DNA of 64,000 nucleotides from Zymoseptoria tritici IPO323 (GCF_000219625.1 NC_018215.1:930001-994000); one strand, 5' to 3'. Shown: positions 12,501 through 26,531, counted from the stretch's first letter. Numbers and translations: made by a program. The notes: generated from the letters alone by a model not told the origin.

Positions 12501-14280
12501 ATGTTACGCCCTCCTTTATCTTACGCGCTATTACTAAACGTATCGCCGTTCCTATAGTATATCCTCGACTCCGAAGCGGCCGATACCGAGAGCGCCCTTA
12601 CCGCGTCTATCGCTCCCTTAGAACTACCGATCCCTACCGAGTTTTAACGTACGAACGACTACCTTAGTTACATAGCTTAAGTACTAGCTACTATACCGAT
12701 CCGTAGCTATAAGGGCCTCGATCTTATACGGCCGTCGCTTTATAGCTTTACTATCGCTATATCTTCCCTTAATAAGGACTCCTAGGTATAGTAGTATAGC
12801 TATCGGCTTAATAAGATAGACAATAAGGGCAAGACGGTAGAGTAGTAGCTCTATAGGACTTACTATTAGAAGAGATCTAGTATACTACATAAGTATTAGA
12901 CGAGATCTTAGACGAGTAGTGCTAGTAATTATCTAAAGATAGTGTACTAGCTTAATAAACACGGAGTAATAATAGTAGAAGTACTATAATCCCTAAGGAA
13001 GCGTAAGGTAACAGACATGTTTAGACTACCTCTCGAGACTAACTATATTACTATTAGTCGTATTGTAGCTACGTTTAATGCTAGTTACTTTAAGGCTATA
13101 CTTCTTTAATAGATTATCTTCTGCTCGATCCCCTTCCGTAAGGTTAATAACCTTAAGTTTAGAGACATACTTATCTACCTTAATCTAATAGTTAAAAGAA
13201 CGCTACTAGATTATACGACTATAAGCCGGTAGCTACATAAGGCATATAGTAGTTTCCTCGGTGTTATAACTAAGCTGCTCGTAATAGCGCTTAGCCTTAT
13301 TTACTTCTTAATAGATATATAGACGTCCTCGAATAGTATTGCTCTTAATAGCCTTATAGCGCACTTTATTAATAACACTAGTAAGCTCTAGAACTTCGTC
13401 CTTAGCCTACCTATATACTATAGCTCTTATAGCGGCGTTAATATCGCTAAAACTACTATTGCAATTATATACTAATTCTCTATTCCTTACTACCGGATCG
13501 GCTACTTCTATAGTAACAAAATAAGCAACAACGATACGTACATAGCTACTCTTATAGCGGAGTTTAGCTATAGCTTCGACCCTATTAAAAGGAGACTACG
13601 CTACGTTAGTTATATCTTTAACCTTATTGCGAAGGCTTGTATAGTCGGTTATAAGGACGATAACGCTATAGAAGTAGAGCTTAATTAGGACGGTAAGAAG
13701 GCATTCGAGATGTTGCTAATATAGCGTAAGAAGGGCTCTGTTAGTAAGCTCTATAACATTATTATATACGTCCTTATCTCGCCGTAGCGTAAGGAGATCC
13801 TCGCTTATTTGTAGCTGCCCTCCGACGTAGATAACTACACTGTTATAAAGACGATATATAAGCTTATTCGCGACAACGACATACGCTAGAACAGCTTATA
13901 TGCTATAATCGAGCGTATAATTAAGCTACGTAATCCCCTTAATGTATTTGTACTACAGATCGTAAACAAGTAGTACTCGTACGAGGTTAGTAAACGTATA
14001 CTAAATATCGACACTTCTACTAACTCCTTCTTATAGACATCCTACAACTATAAGTATAGCTATAAGCCGGTTAATAAACGCCCTCTAAAGCGCTAGCGAC
14101 TAACGATCCTTAATAACCGCCTTACGTACGAGGATTAGTAGGTGTTAGTGTAATATATAAAGATCTTAAAGCCTCTCGCTTAGGCTACACTACGCCTTTA
14201 AGGACAGGTCGGTCGACATAGTTAGATTTAGCTAGTGTTGCTAACGCTTAAGAAGCTACTTAGTTACTTCGAGGACATAA
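12501..14280 (+). pseudogene. hAT transposase, N-terminal part (BED finger and DDE core), RIP-inactivated
   Basis: The frame starts at ATG 12501. A BED-type zinc finger is recognisable near 12780-12970: YSYRLNKIDNKGKTVE, two Cys-to-Tyr positions, then SNYLK and NKHGV. Further on are FRKVNNLKFRDILIYLNP near 13130 and the hAT core block LIDI-TSSNSIALNSLIAHF near 13310, then GVNIAKTTIAIIY. In-frame TAG stands at expected Trp and Gln positions, and the finger cysteines read as Tyr (TGC/TGT to TAC/TAT). The frame ends where Gypsy-1 inserted. Confidence 0.85.
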
Positions 14281-14658
14281 TGTGAGGATCCCCTCACGTG
14301 AGCGCAGTCTGGCCTCATCTCCCCTAAGCTGGGCCAACCTGGTTTCGAAGAACATAACAACGAGCTATCCTAGTTACGAAGAGCGCAACAGCGTACGGAT
14401 TAAGGCAGTCCGATCTAGCTTGCCTCTTAATGCCTAACGATAAGGATCGAAGGGCCACGAAGGGACAGACGATCCTGCTTATAACAAGAGAAGTAAAGGA
14501 TAGGGGAATAGAACCTAGCAGTAGCTATGTATATAGCGAAGAAGGCTCTCCTCCTCTATTCCCTCCTTTAACGAATCGAGTCGTTACATTCTAAAACCTA
14601 TTGTTCGATACTTCCCTACTTTAGTCTCTCCCTGCCTTATTACAAGGCAATCCTAACA
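14281..14658 (+). repeat. Gypsy-1 5' LTR
   Basis: 378 bp, same length as the 3' LTR. Differences from it are overwhelmingly CA versus TA or TG versus TA; for example CCCCTCACGTGAGCGCAG here reads CCCCTTACGTAAGCGTAG in the 3' copy. CGATTCG starts two bases after the LTR end (14661-14667), a possible primer-binding site shared with the other two families. Confidence 0.93.
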
Positions 14659-14689
14659 CGCGATTCGTTTAAACTTACGTACTACGGTA

Positions 14690-17600
14690 TCGAACCCCCG
14701 ATCGACATAGCACCTAAGGCTACTTGCAGACGCGAGGAATCTCCTTCCGACACCTCCGCTCGCTAGCAGGGTGCTATACTAGCCGCTAAGTCCGACGCGG
14801 ACGCCGCCGCCCGCTAGCTAAGCGCTACCTCTATCGCGGAAACTATAGACGATGCCGGAACGACCTAGGAAGGCACCGACTCGACTACCTAGGCTAACCT
14901 AGTTTAAGGGGACGTACTAACCCGTAAGAAACGGAACTAGGAAGCCTAGGCAGAATACGAATTCCTCGAACTCTAGCAAAAGATTAAGGAACTCCGGAGC
15001 GAACTAGCCTTATATAGCCTAATTACCCTAAGGAGGGAGAAACTTGCTAAACTCTTCGCAGAAACAGACTATTTCGACAAGAACAAGGACAGCCTCCCTA
15101 AGTCTAAGGAACTACCCGTATTCGAAGGGAAGACCTGTACCAATTACGAAGACTAGCTCCGCGCGGTAGAACGCAACTTCCGCAGATACTATAGATTCTC
15201 TAACCGGGAGGACCGGAAGGTCGACTACGCTACTAACTATATAGGCAAGCTCTAGCAAGACTACTAGGAGCGCTACGTAGATTAGCTCGACGGCTAGACT
15301 ACGCTAACCTAGACTATAATAAAAGGAGTTATGCTTAACTCTATAGGGACAGAGGCGGAACGCTGCGAGAAGGCCTACGAACAATTGCGGAAGGCCTCCT
15401 TCGGAGACCGCACCCCCGACTAGCTCCTCGAAGAGCTAAAGATCCTTTAGAAGGAGTTAGAAGAAGAGAACGAGGGGCGTAAGATCCTTAACTTTAAGGC
15501 CTCCTTACTATAGAACTACTACTCCCGCCTCTCTAACTACCTAGCTCCGGCTACTACGCTTATTAAGGCCTAAGAGAGGGTTAACAAAACCTACAGGATT
15601 ATCGAGGGTCAGAAGCAGGAGTTAAGGGACAACCCGGGCCGTAGAAGAGGCAAGGGCAACCGAAAGAGACGTAGAAGCAATAGTATCGACGACTAGGACT
15701 CTAAGAAGTCTAAGTCGGAGGACAGATCGGACTAGAGGGGCCTATCTAAGGCTACTTACTACGGTTGCTACTAGGTCGGGCATATTAAGCGCAATTGCCC
15801 TAACCCTTCCCTCTAGAAGGACTCGGAAAAAGAGGCGCCCCCTAAGTAGACGCTGCTGTCTTAGTAAGCTAGGTTCTCTATACTAAGGAGCAGCGCAGGA
15901 TAGCGGAGCCGGGTCGGCGCCGCTATAAGCGTAGGCGCCTTATCGAAGTTACGCTAACCTTAAATAGTCTAGGGAGGACCAGAACGGTCGCGGGACTAAT
16001 CGACAGCGGCGCGCAGGATAACTTCTATAACTCCTTGTTAGTAAAGGACATAGACTAGGTTATCTAGGAGCCGCCCGCTAGGGTCGCGTATAAGACGCTA
16101 AACGGGCAAAGCCTTTAGGTCCTTAGCGAAACGCGGAGCTTATATAAGGCCCGGGACGACTTAGGACGAATGTACGGATACGTCGACACCTTTAGAGTAG
16201 GGCGCATCTATAGCTATAAGGTCGTCTTAGAGATGCCTTAGCTCGAGAAATACAATCTAAACGTAGATTTTACCTTAAAAAGGGTTAACTAGAGAACAAA
16301 GCCCCGAAAACGACAGGCGATAGCTGTCGTTAGGCTAGAGAGGTTCTACAGGGAGTGCCTTAGCGAAGTAAACGCGGCACTTTATGTTATAACGATCTAG
16401 GACGCGTCGGAAGAAGCTAGTCCGGGTTAGGGGGGCGTTCCGAGTGCCTACTTTAACTTCGCGGATGTCTTCTCGGAGGAACTTGTAGGCGAGTTAGCTC
16501 CCTACAGTCTATATAATCTAAAGATCGAGCTAGTAGAAGGAGGAAAGGTCCCCTTTAGTCCGATATATGCCCTGTCCGAGGCAGAGATAGAGGCTATGCG
16601 GACCTAGCTACCCGAACACCTAAAGAACGGGTTTATTAGGCGGTCGACGTCGTCGGCTAGCGCTCTAGTCCTCTTCGTACGGAAGAAGGATAATACCCTC
16701 CGCCTGTGTGTCGACTACCGTAGTCTAAACGCGGTAATAGTTAAGAACAGGGGGGGTCTACCTCTTATTAGCGAGTCCCTCGACTAGCTAGCCGGTGCTA
16801 GGTACTTTACCAAGGTCGACCTGCGCTATGCGTACTATTAGGTGCGTATTAGGGAAGGCGACGAGTAGAAGACGGCATTCCGGACTAGGTACGGCTATTT
16901 TAAATATACAGTAATGCTATTCGGGCTTTGTAATGCCCCGGCAGTGTTCTAGAACTTTATTAATAGCGTCCTAGTAGGACTAGTTAATATCTTCTGCGTT
17001 ATATACCTTAACGACATCCTAATTTACTCTAGAACGCTTAAAGAGCACGAGGATTACGTCCGGCAGGTCTTAGAACGGCTGCGACGGCACAAGCTGTACG
17101 CTAACCTAGCTAAATGCGAGTTCTACAAAAGCTAGGTCGAATACCTAGGCTACGTAGTTACCTAGGATAGGCTGCGGATCGACCTAGAACGTATTAAATC
17201 GGTCTAGGAGTAGCTAGTCCCTACGTCTATCTATAACATAAGGGTCTTTATTAGTTTTGCTAACTACTACCGACGCTTTATTAAGGGCTTCTTGCGGCTA
17301 GCGGCCGCCCTAAACCGCTATACTAAAGGCAAGAAGGCGGCGAACTAGCGCCGAAGAGAGCGTGCTTATCTCGAATTAGACGACAGGGCGATCTAGTCCT
17401 TCTATAAGCTACGCCGCAAGTTCGCAGAAGAGCCCGTTCTGCGCTACTATAACCTAGAGCTCCCCTATTAGGTAGAGACCGACGTATTAGGGAAAGTAAT
17501 ATCGGGCATCCTATCCTAGCCTTATAACAAGGGGGGCAAACTGCAGTAGTTCCTGGTCGCCTACTTCTTAAGGAAGATAATTACGGCAGAAAGGAACTAC

Positions 17601-19463
17601 GGAACAGAAGATAGCGAGCTCCTTGCTATAGTAGACTCCTTTAAACACTTTAGGCACTACCTCGAGGGCGCCCGCTACTAAGTAGAGTTACTAACCGACT
17701 ATGCGAACCTTTAGACCCTTATAACGACGAAGACCCTCTTAAGGAGGCAAGTCAGATAGGCTAAATAGCTATCGCAGATCGATTTTAGGACTACGTATAG
17801 GCCGGGTAAGGCGAATAGCGCCGCCGACGCACTTAGTAGGAGACTAGACCTTATTAAGGAGTCGCATTCGGGCCGATAGGCTACTAAGGAGGAAGCAGAC
17901 GCTAGTATCCGCCTCTTCCGAAAGGTATTTGCACTGCCGATAGGGCAGGATAGCCTAGTCCGGTACGTTAGGGCAGCAGTAAGGACCCCGAACCTTCTAG
18001 AGCGGCTTAAGAAAGCCCTTAGTAAGGACCCTACCTATAAGAGGATAGTTTAGGAGAAGGCTGTCGCCGAGCCTGCTTTCTAGGCGGAGAAGTAGTCCCT
18101 AGAAGAGGGCGTTGCGTATATAAATAGCAAGGCATACGTGCTAGAAGGCGCTATAAGGCTCTAGCTACTCTAGGAATGCTACGACGACCCCCTCTCCGGA
18201 CATTTCGGCTTTGTAAGGACCCTAGAGTTGCTTTAGCATAGTTTCTACTAGCCTAGGATGCGGAAGTATGTTAAGGAGTTCGTAAGGACCTGCTAGGCAT
18301 ACGAAAGAGCGAAGCTACGAAAGCATAAACTGTACGGCCTGCTACACCCCGAACCCCCCTTGCTAACTCCCTAGGCCGACGTTACACTAGATTTTATTAC
18401 TAACCTCCCGCCGAGTAAGTTCCTAAGCTAGTCTTACGACTGCATACTAGTAGTAGTAGACCGCTGCACTAAGATAGTTTATTACGTACTATGCCGGAAA
18501 ACGATTACGTTAGCTAACCTCGCTAAACTTATAATAAGAGAGGTTATCCGCCTCTATAGCTAGCCGGCTACGATTACGTCCGACCGCGGGCTAATCTTTA
18601 CCTCTAAATTCTAGAGCACCTTCTGCTACTGCCTTAGGGTACGCCGGAAGCTAAGTACGGCGTTCTATCCGTAGACAGATAGTTAGACGGAAAGGTAGAA
18701 CCAGATACTAGAGCAGTATTTACGGACGTACTGTAACTATAAGTAGGACAACTAGGCCTCTCTGCTGTCGACGGCGGAATTCGCCTATAATAATAGTATA
18801 TATACGGCAACCGGGCTAACGCCGTTCCAAGTATATATAACGAGGGACCTACGAAGGTCCTACTAGCCTAGAATGCGCTAGAAAGATAGCGAGGCGCTAA
18901 AGGCTGTCTAACTCGCGGAGCAGATAATTACTAACTAGAAGAAGATGCGCGAAAGACTAGCTAAGACGAAGAAACAGATAGCTAAGTAGGCGAACAAGTA
19001 TAGGAAGGACGTCTCCTTTAACGTAGGTAACGAAGTCTACCTAAATACGAAGAATATTAAGTCTATGCGGCCGTTACCTAAGCTCGACTATAAGTATATC
19101 GGACTATATAAGGTTAAGGCAATAGTTAACTACGTAACATACACACTCGACCTCCCTAGCTCGCTAAGTATCTACCCTACCTTCTACGTCTTGCTCCTTA
19201 AGAAGTCTATCCTGGACTACTCTAGCCGCAAATAGGACAAAATAAAGCAGTACGACGTAGGGGACGGGGACGAATAGGAGGTAGAAGACATCTTAGATAA
19301 AAAAGAGGACGACCTACACAACTTTAGTTACCTAATTAAGTAGAAGGGCTTCGGGGAGCACGAGAACTCCTAGGAGCCTAGATATAATATAAGCCCGGCG
19401 GTAATAAGAGTATTCCGCTACAAGATAGGCTAGAAGGAGCTAAAAAGGCGTAGGAAGATATAA
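14690..19463 (+). pseudogene. Gypsy-1 gag-pol with chromodomain, RIP-inactivated
   Basis: Reading through TAG codons gives a continuous gag-pol. Gag spans about 14690-15850 and ends in a zinc knuckle (YYGCY-VGHIKRNC near 15760, first Cys now Tyr). The protease motif LIDSGAQDNF is near 15990. Reverse transcriptase includes [13 protein letters not shown] near 16700 and the catalytic box YLNDILIYS near 17000 (second motif residue Asp changed to Asn). RNase H and integrase follow (HFGFVRTLELL near 18200, LDFITNLPPSK, ITSDRGLIF). A C-terminal chromodomain is at about 19270-19430 (EVEDILDKK, then YLIK-KGFGEHENS-EP). Chromodomain integrases of this clade target marked chromatin. Dozens of TAG stops stand at Trp or Gln positions. 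The start of gag is not certain. Confidence 0.85.
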
Positions 19464-19819
19464 GAAAAATCCCGAGGGTTTCTAAGGGACTTAGACAAAA
19501 TTACTTAAATTTAAAAATTCGAAGGGCGGAATCGGCTTTATTCTAGTCTAATCTAGTCTAAGTTAACTAACTCTGCGCTATTTAACAACTATCTAGGCCC
19601 CGCTATAGTCTTAATATGCTATGTCGACGTTATCTGTTATACCCCTAGTCCCGGAAGACCTACGCCCGCTATTCTAGTCTAGAATAGCTTAATTAAAGTC
19701 GGAGTCGCCCTAGTTCGGGTCCTCTACTTTACTATAGTCCTTAGCAGTCGTCGGAAAGACTATCTTGCGCAACTATCTCTTCTTTAGAGCCTAGTCGCTT
19801 ATAACAATGCAGTTAAACA

Positions 19820-20034
19820 TGTCACATCTGCCTCCGCCGAATACCGACAATCGGCATCTAATCCCCTGCCTCAGCAGCATATGCACCCCTACTAGGGCCT
19901 TTTAAGCTCGTTTAAGCTAGATTGCGCCTGTAGTATAAGGATACGTAGAATCTCCTCCTTCCGAGAGAGTATCGAATCGAGTCTGTTCTAAAGTGATTTA
20001 TACTGCTACTCTATTCTTAACTGCACCTTTTACA
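19820..20034 (+). repeat. Gypsy-2 5' LTR
   Basis: 215 bp, TGT..ACA. Compared with the 3' copy, differences follow CA/TA and TG/TA exchanges (TGTCACATCTGCC here versus TGTTATATCTACC). CGATTCG starts two bases after its end, at 20037-20043. Confidence 0.92.
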
Positions 20035-20040
20035 TACGAT

Positions 20041-23000
20041 TCGATCTACCCTATAGTACGACGAATTACTTCCGAGATAGCTTCGTCTCGTCCCGGCCTA
20101 TTAGGGAGCAAGAGCACCCGTCGCCGTGCGAACGAACCCGCTAACGACCCGGAGACTATAGAAACCTCTACCTAGACTGCCGTTAGCGACGACGAAGACG
20201 CCGAAGGCGGGCCTAAAAACCTAGAAGAACCTATCGGGCACTAGGATGCCGCTAACGAGGGCGAAGAAGAACCAGAGAACCCTCTATAGGAAGAAGACAC
20301 CCTACCTAAGGGAGAAGAAGACGACATTAATAAACAAATCCGCAAGGAAGAGGCCGCTACCGCTAGACAGGAGCGCCTCCTCTAGCTTAGCCTTCTCTAA
20401 GCACGTAATAAGGCTATAAGGGACCGCATCGCCTAGGTATAGAACGGATCTATCCCTACTGTCCTGCCCGATGCCCTAGTTCGGCTATCTATCCCTAAGA
20501 ACGCGCTCCTAAAGGCCCGGAATCCCTACATCTTCGAGGGAAAGAACCGCGCCGACTAGGAATAGTAGCAGGAAGACATTAACCGAGCAATTAACCGGGC
20601 TAGCATAGCTACCGACGAAGAAAAGATAGAATTCGCTAAAGAATAGATAGCGAGACCCTAAAAGCAGCACTAGAAGCGCTACCTTCTCGACAAGGCACCT
20701 ATTCGGCTAATATAGAGCGATATGCAGCTCGTAATGCTAGATTCTATAGGTACAAAAGACGAACGTACTTAAAGAGCTATAGACAACATTAAAGAGGCTA
20801 AATAAGGCGACAGGACCCTAACCGGGCTAATAAACTACCTAAAAGAATAGTAAGATAAGATCGGTTGCACCGACATTCCTAGGATAATCTATAAATTTAA
20901 GGAAGCTCTTACCCCGGCAGTTAGAAACAGGCTCGAACAGGGCTAAGTTACCCTTACGACCCTCGTAGATGCGGAGGAACGAGCTAATATATCGTACCGA
21001 CAGATATAGGAATTTAACAAAAAGCGCTTAGTAAAGACTTCCGTCGACGAGACTAACAGAAGGCGCCTAAACAAAAACAACAAGCCCCCGAGTAGGCCGA
21101 GAAGGGCTAAAACCCCCCCGAAGGCGGCTAATAAGGAGAAGTTGGCTACCGCCTACTAGACATATAGCAAAGAGGGCCACCGGCGCTAGGAATGCCCTAA
21201 CAAGGACTAGTCGGGAAAAGGGAGAGCCCGCAGTAGATCTCCTCTAATCGCTGCGGGTTAAGTCTAGTACTTAGAGGCCTAAAGAAAGGCTGCCGAGCTA
21301 GGAGGAATCCCCCGAACTACAGGGGAAGGGCTAATACGCCTTAAAGTAGAGATGCAGGGTCCTAATAGGACTAAGACACTCCGAGCACTGCTCGATTGCG
21401 GAGCGCAAAGCAACTTTATAGACAACATAGTAGCTAAAGAGCTAGGCCTAAGCCCCGAGTTAGGGCAAACGGCCTAATACGTAGCACTAAACGGCTAGAG
21501 GATAGCTATTTAGGAAGAATGCCGCGTCCTGTTTAAAGTAACGGACACTTAAGGACACACAAGAGGATATGTAGAAACCTTTGCAGTCGGAAGAATCTAC
21601 GGGTTCTAACTAGTCCTCGGTATGCCCTAGCTAGAACGATAGAACCCGAGGGTAAACTTTATCCGCAAAAGCATTACCTAGAAGGGGACGAAAGGCAGAC
21701 AATAGAGGCCGGTCAGGCTCGTCTTACCTAAAGAGTTCTAGAAGGACGCTTCTAGCATCCCTTCGGGGCGCGTTTAGGCCCTTGCCGCTTAACGCACAGA
21801 CGACGCGCTAAAAGAACCGGAACTTCTAAGCGAATTCTCGGATTTCGCGGACGTTTTCGCAGAAGGAAACGAGTCCCTTCTCCCCGAGACAGGGCCGAAT
21901 AAGCTTAGTATCGACCTCGAAGAAGGCAAGGAGGCCCTGTACGGCCTATTATACAACCTCTCTATAACAGAACTAGAGACTCTGCGCAACTACCTCGCCG
22001 ACAGCCTAGAGAAGGGGTAGATCCGCCCCTCGACCTCCCTAGCGGGGGCAGGCATCCTCTTTGTAAAGAAAAAGGACGGTAGCCTACGTCTGTGCGTCGA
22101 CTACAGGGCCCTTAATGCCGTTACTATTAAGAATAGACACGCCCTGCCCCTCGTCTAGGAATCTCTGGACTAGTTAGCGCCGGCAAAGTTCTTTACAAAG
22201 CTAGATATACGAGACGCGTACTATCGCATCCGAATTAAGGAGAGTAACTAGTAGAAAACTACCTTTCGGACGAGGTATAGCTACTTTAAGTACACTATAG
22301 TCCCGTTTAGGCTAACTAATGCCCTAGCAGTGTTCTAAGGATACATAAACTACGCCCTCCGGGGCCTGCTAGACTACTATGTTATAGTATACCTCGACGA
22401 TATCTTAATATACTTACAAGACGCCGAAAGCTACAAGAAACACGTTAGGATAGTCCTCGAGAGACTTAGAAGACACCGACTCTTTGCTAAACTGTTAAAA
22501 TGCGAGTTCTTTAAGCGGCAAGTCGGCTACCTTAGGTTCGTAGTAACCCTAAAAGGGGTCGAAATAGAGGCAGAAAGGATCTAAGCTATCGCTAACTAGC
22601 CCCTTCCGGCCTTAGTTAGGGACATTCGCATCTTTATCGGATTTGCGAACTACTACTGCTAGTTTATTAAGGGATTCTCCCGCATAGCTAGCCTACTAAA
22701 CCGCTTGACAGAAAGAGGCCTAAATAGTGCTAAAGGAGGATACCGACAGAGAAAGGAGGAATTAGTTCCCCTCGAGCTCTTACCTAACGTAGTACAAGCA
22801 TTCTAGCAGTTAAAGACTAGGTTTATTAAAGCGCCTATCTTGCGGCATTTCGACCTAAAACTGCCTATCCGCGTCGCAATAGATGCCTCTAGGTTCGCTA
22901 TCGGGGCAGTACTATCCTAACCGCATAAAACAGAGGGCAAAATGCACTAGCACCCGGTAGCCTTCTTCTCTAGCAAGATAAACGCAGCCGAAAGGAACTA

Positions 23001-24976
23001 TAACACACACGATTAAGAGCTTCTCGCTATAGTCGAGGCCTTTAAGCACTAGAGACACTACGTTAAGGGCGCTTCGCACCAAATTAAGGTCTTAACAGAC
23101 TATTACAACCTAAAATGGTTTATAACAACTAAGCAACTGAGCCGAAGATAGGCAAGATAGGCAGAGCAGCTGTTAAACGTCGACTTCCGCATAACGTACA
23201 ACCCGGGGTCGCTTAATGCCGCCGCGGACGGAGTAAGCAGACGCCTAGACTTAGAAGATAGGGACTACTCGGGACGGTAGATTAACGAAAGCGACAGTGC
23301 TCCTGCATTAGACACCCTTCGGCACTAACTAGGTCTGTCTAAGGGAATAACGGCCGAATCTAGCCCTATTCGGTCTATAATAGCAGTTACAACCTACTAT
23401 CTACAGCTCGCTAGGACCTACTACAGCAAAACGTACATAATAGCGAGCACTCTAATAGAAGAATTATCAGACTCCCCGCTAATTAATATAATACGCGAAA
23501 GCCTAAAACATAACCCTATAGCATCGACAGTCGAACTAGCTATAAATAACCCGGATCTGCCGGAATAGACCTAAAGGTAGGCTATACAGGGCGAATTCCT
23601 CTTCTACGAACAGAAACTGTACGTGCCTGCGGGCCTAGTATGCCTAGCAGCTCTCCGCTAGTGCTATAACGATCCCCTGGCTAGCTACTTTAGTTTTAAA
23701 CGGACCCTAGAGCTGTTGCAACAGTCGTTCTACTGGCTAAACATAAGAAAATACGTTAAGGACTACGTAAACAGCTGCTAGACATGCGACAGGGCGAAGC
23801 TACGGCGATATAGCCTATATAGAGAACTCCACACGGAAGCTCTACTAAACGGGCCCTAGGAGGACCTAACATTAGATTTTATTACCGATCTGCCCCTAAG
23901 TACGTTTATAAGGCACACATACGACTTAATCCTCGTTGTTATAGACAGGTGGTCTAAAATAGCCTACTACATTCCCGTACGGAAGGACATTAACGCCGAA
24001 ACCCTCGCGGAGGTCTTCTTAAGAGAAATCTTCTGCCTTTACGGAACTCCTAAGTTAATTACGTCCGACAGAGGACTAATCCTTATATCTAAGTTCTGGA
24101 GCACGCTTTGCTACTACCTTAGGGTCCGAAGGGGCCTAAGCACTATATATTACCCCCAAACGGACGGTTAGACGGAACGTTAGAACCAAACGCTAGAGCA
24201 ATACCTACGAGTGTACTACAACTACGAACAGGACGACTAGGCACAAATGCTGTTAGTAGCCGAATTCTCTTACAACGATAGCGTTTATGCGACAACAGGG
24301 GTAATACTATTCTAAGCATGTAACGTTCGCGATCTAATTGCCGCTAGATAGCCCGACCTGCCCTAATTAGAGGGCAAAGCTCCTAGTGCGGCGGAAATAG
24401 CGCACAGAGTAATCGGCCTGCAGAAAACGCTATATAAAAGACTAGCTGCGTTACAGGAGAGACACGCACGATACTACAATGCTCGCAAAACAGCGAAAAC
24501 ATACAAGGTTGGCGACCGTATGTACCTCTCTACTTGGTATTTAAAGTCTATCCGGCCGTCGGAAAAGCTCGATTATAAGTATGTCGGCCTATATAGGATT
24601 AAGCGAGTCGTAAACGACGTCGCGTACACGCTAGAACTGCTAGAAACGATAAACATCCATCCTACATTCTACATCTCCCTGCTGGAGGAGGAAAAACCTG
24701 CCAAAATCACTAAATAGGCCTAGAATAGCCTAAAGGAGATCCGATTAGAGGAACCCGACATTTACGTAGTAGACAAGATCCTAAAGCGTAAGAAACAACA
24801 CGGCAGATGGATGTACAGGATCGCGTAGAAGGGCTGGCCCGCGTCTGAAAACACTTGGGAACCTGCGACTTACATTAGCCCTACTGCGATAAGAGCATTT
24901 AATAGAAGCACGGGAGGTACTAAGGGCGGTAGACTAGCACGATAGATATACAAACGCGTTATTAGTTACTATTAAG
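20041..24976 (+). pseudogene. Gypsy-2 gag-pol with chromodomain, RIP-inactivated
   Basis: Domains in order: gag with a damaged zinc knuckle (TYSKEGHRR-ECPNKD near 21160), protease LLDCGAQSNF near 21385, reverse transcriptase with [13 protein letters not shown] near 22090 and an intact YLDDILIYL near 22390, RNase H (VAIDASRFAIGAVLS near 22870, ELLAIVEAFKH, LTDYYNLKWF), integrase (LDFITDLPLS, LVVIDRWSKIAYY, ITSDRGLIL between about 23870 and 24090), GPY-like region in the open frame 24520-24714, and a chromodomain at about 24750-24910 (DIYVVDKILKRKK, then GWPASENTWEPATYISP). TAG or TAA replaces Trp and Gln in many places. The 5' end of gag is uncertain. Confidence 0.85.
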
Positions 24977-25297
24977 GCCCAAAAGACACTAGTTAACACT
25001 ACACTAACTCCTTAGTCCGGTTCTTAGTTACCTAAAAATTTTCTCTACCTTAGAAGAATTTTAATCTAATAAAATCCTAGGGGGGGAAATTAAGGGCCAA
25101 ACGGGCCCCTAAGGACGACATTATTACACAACGAGAGACAATCGAGCATAGTAAAGTTATTTTGATTCTATCTAATCTATAAGTCGCTAAGTCGCAGCAA
25201 AAAGAAACAACCCGGGCGTTACCGCGCCTATTAGTCCTAAAACGAGCCTAAAAAAGGCTAAAAGAGACAAAAGAAACACGAAAAAGCGCTTACATGC

Positions 25298-26161
25298 TTA
25301 TTCCTTAGGCTTAAGGTCCCTAGAGAGGTCGTACTCGGTCGGACGGAGCACTCCCTCTATAACGGAGGCCTTCGAGCCCTTCTTAGCGCCCGCACGGGTA
25401 TAGACAGTGTCTAGAGCGGCCGAAAGGGCCCGAACGCGATGCCTTAGGCGGTCCTCGGTAGATCCTTAGGCCAGAATAAGTCGCTTACGGGGGGTGTTAG
25501 GCACGTCTTTACCCTGTTAGGGTTAGTAGGGCACTTTTAGGCAAGAAGGGACCTAAATACTTACAAGCTCCCTCTTTCGCTTTATAGCCTCCTTAGCGAG
25601 CAACTTCTCGCGCTTTCCAAGCACAAGCGGTCCCGTCTAGTCGAATTCGGCCTTGCCTTAGTGCAGATAGAGGCCGTTAACACCGGTAAAGGAGTTAAAG
25701 CGCCTAAAAGGGGGTTAACGGAGCTAAACAGACCCGAACTAACTACACATACCCCTTAATGCGCACGTAGACCGCCTTGTAGGCCGAACAAGCCGCCGCA
25801 GCTATCGCTCCGGTACTATCGGCGGCAATAGCGGCCCTGCGGAGCTTATTAGCCCTCGTAATGTCGCCTTTAACTAGTTCCGGCATCTTTTGACTACATT
25901 AGCCCCCGAAAGCCCCCTTTTGACCCTATATGTATATACCTAGAAACAATCGCGGTTAGAGCAATTGTAACACTTTAGGTAATATTCTTCCTTATTATTA
26001 GTTGCCTACTTGTCCGGCGATTCGCGCGCAAAGAGGCAGAACTAGGCTAAATCGGCCTTGTTTAAGGGCTTGTTAAGGCAGTTAACGCACAGATTGCCCT
26101 TAAAGATACTATTAGCGGCGAATTGCTTGCGTTAGGTCGCGATAGAGGCGGGTTGCGTTAT
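25298..26161 (-). pseudogene. Gypsy-2 antisense cysteine-rich accessory gene, four exons
   Basis: Exons on the minus strand: 26161-25940, 25886-25753, 25703-25565 and 25513-25298. Introns: GTATAT..AAAAG with branch GCTAAT (53 nt), GTATGT..TTTTAG with branch GTTAAC (49 nt), GTAAGT..AACAG with branch ACTAACC (51 nt). The splices keep one frame of 237 codons ending in TAA at 25298-25300. Exon 1 has NLCVNCLNK, W/Q-FC, YLKCYNCSNRDCF; exon 3 has GVNGLYLH-GK; exon 4 has RKRLIL and EDRLRHRVRAL. The proposed start is ATA, which RIP would make from ATG, so the start is an inference. The first intron lies at the same place as in the Gypsy-1 and Gypsy-3 genes, and the length of 53 nt equals that of Gypsy-1. 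Function unknown; putative zinc-binding protein. Confidence 0.72.
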
Positions 26162-26497
26162 AATAGGCTCGTTCGGTCGCGGATAGGGTCGTTTGGTAAG
26201 AATAGCGGTTTTTCGATAAAATTCGAGGTCGTCCGGTAGAAAATAGGGCTAGAGGAGAACTAAACGCTACGTTAGCACTATACAGGCTACAAATGCCCCT
26301 TAGGGGGGCACTTTTGGACCTGTTTGGCTATCGGATAGGATTAAGTTACACTTACTAAGTCTGCACAAGGTTGTTAAAGAAGAGAAGAACTCGAGGGATC
26401 CGAGCCTAGGTTTTAAAGCCGCAGTAGACCCTAATTAAGGCCTTAGGCTATTAAACTTGGTAAACACCAAAAAGAATTTACTCGAGGTAAAACCGTT

Positions 26498-26531
26498 CAG
26501 AGCGCGACGCTCTGCGCAAGGAGGGGGGCTA
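26498..26531 (+). promoter_or_regulatory. Gypsy-2 hairpin and polypurine tract
   Basis: CAGAGCGCGACGCTCTG (26498-26514) folds into a perfect 7-bp stem with a CGA loop. It is followed directly by GCAAGGAGGGGGG, the polypurine tract that primes plus-strand synthesis, then by the 3' LTR at 26532. Confidence 0.75.
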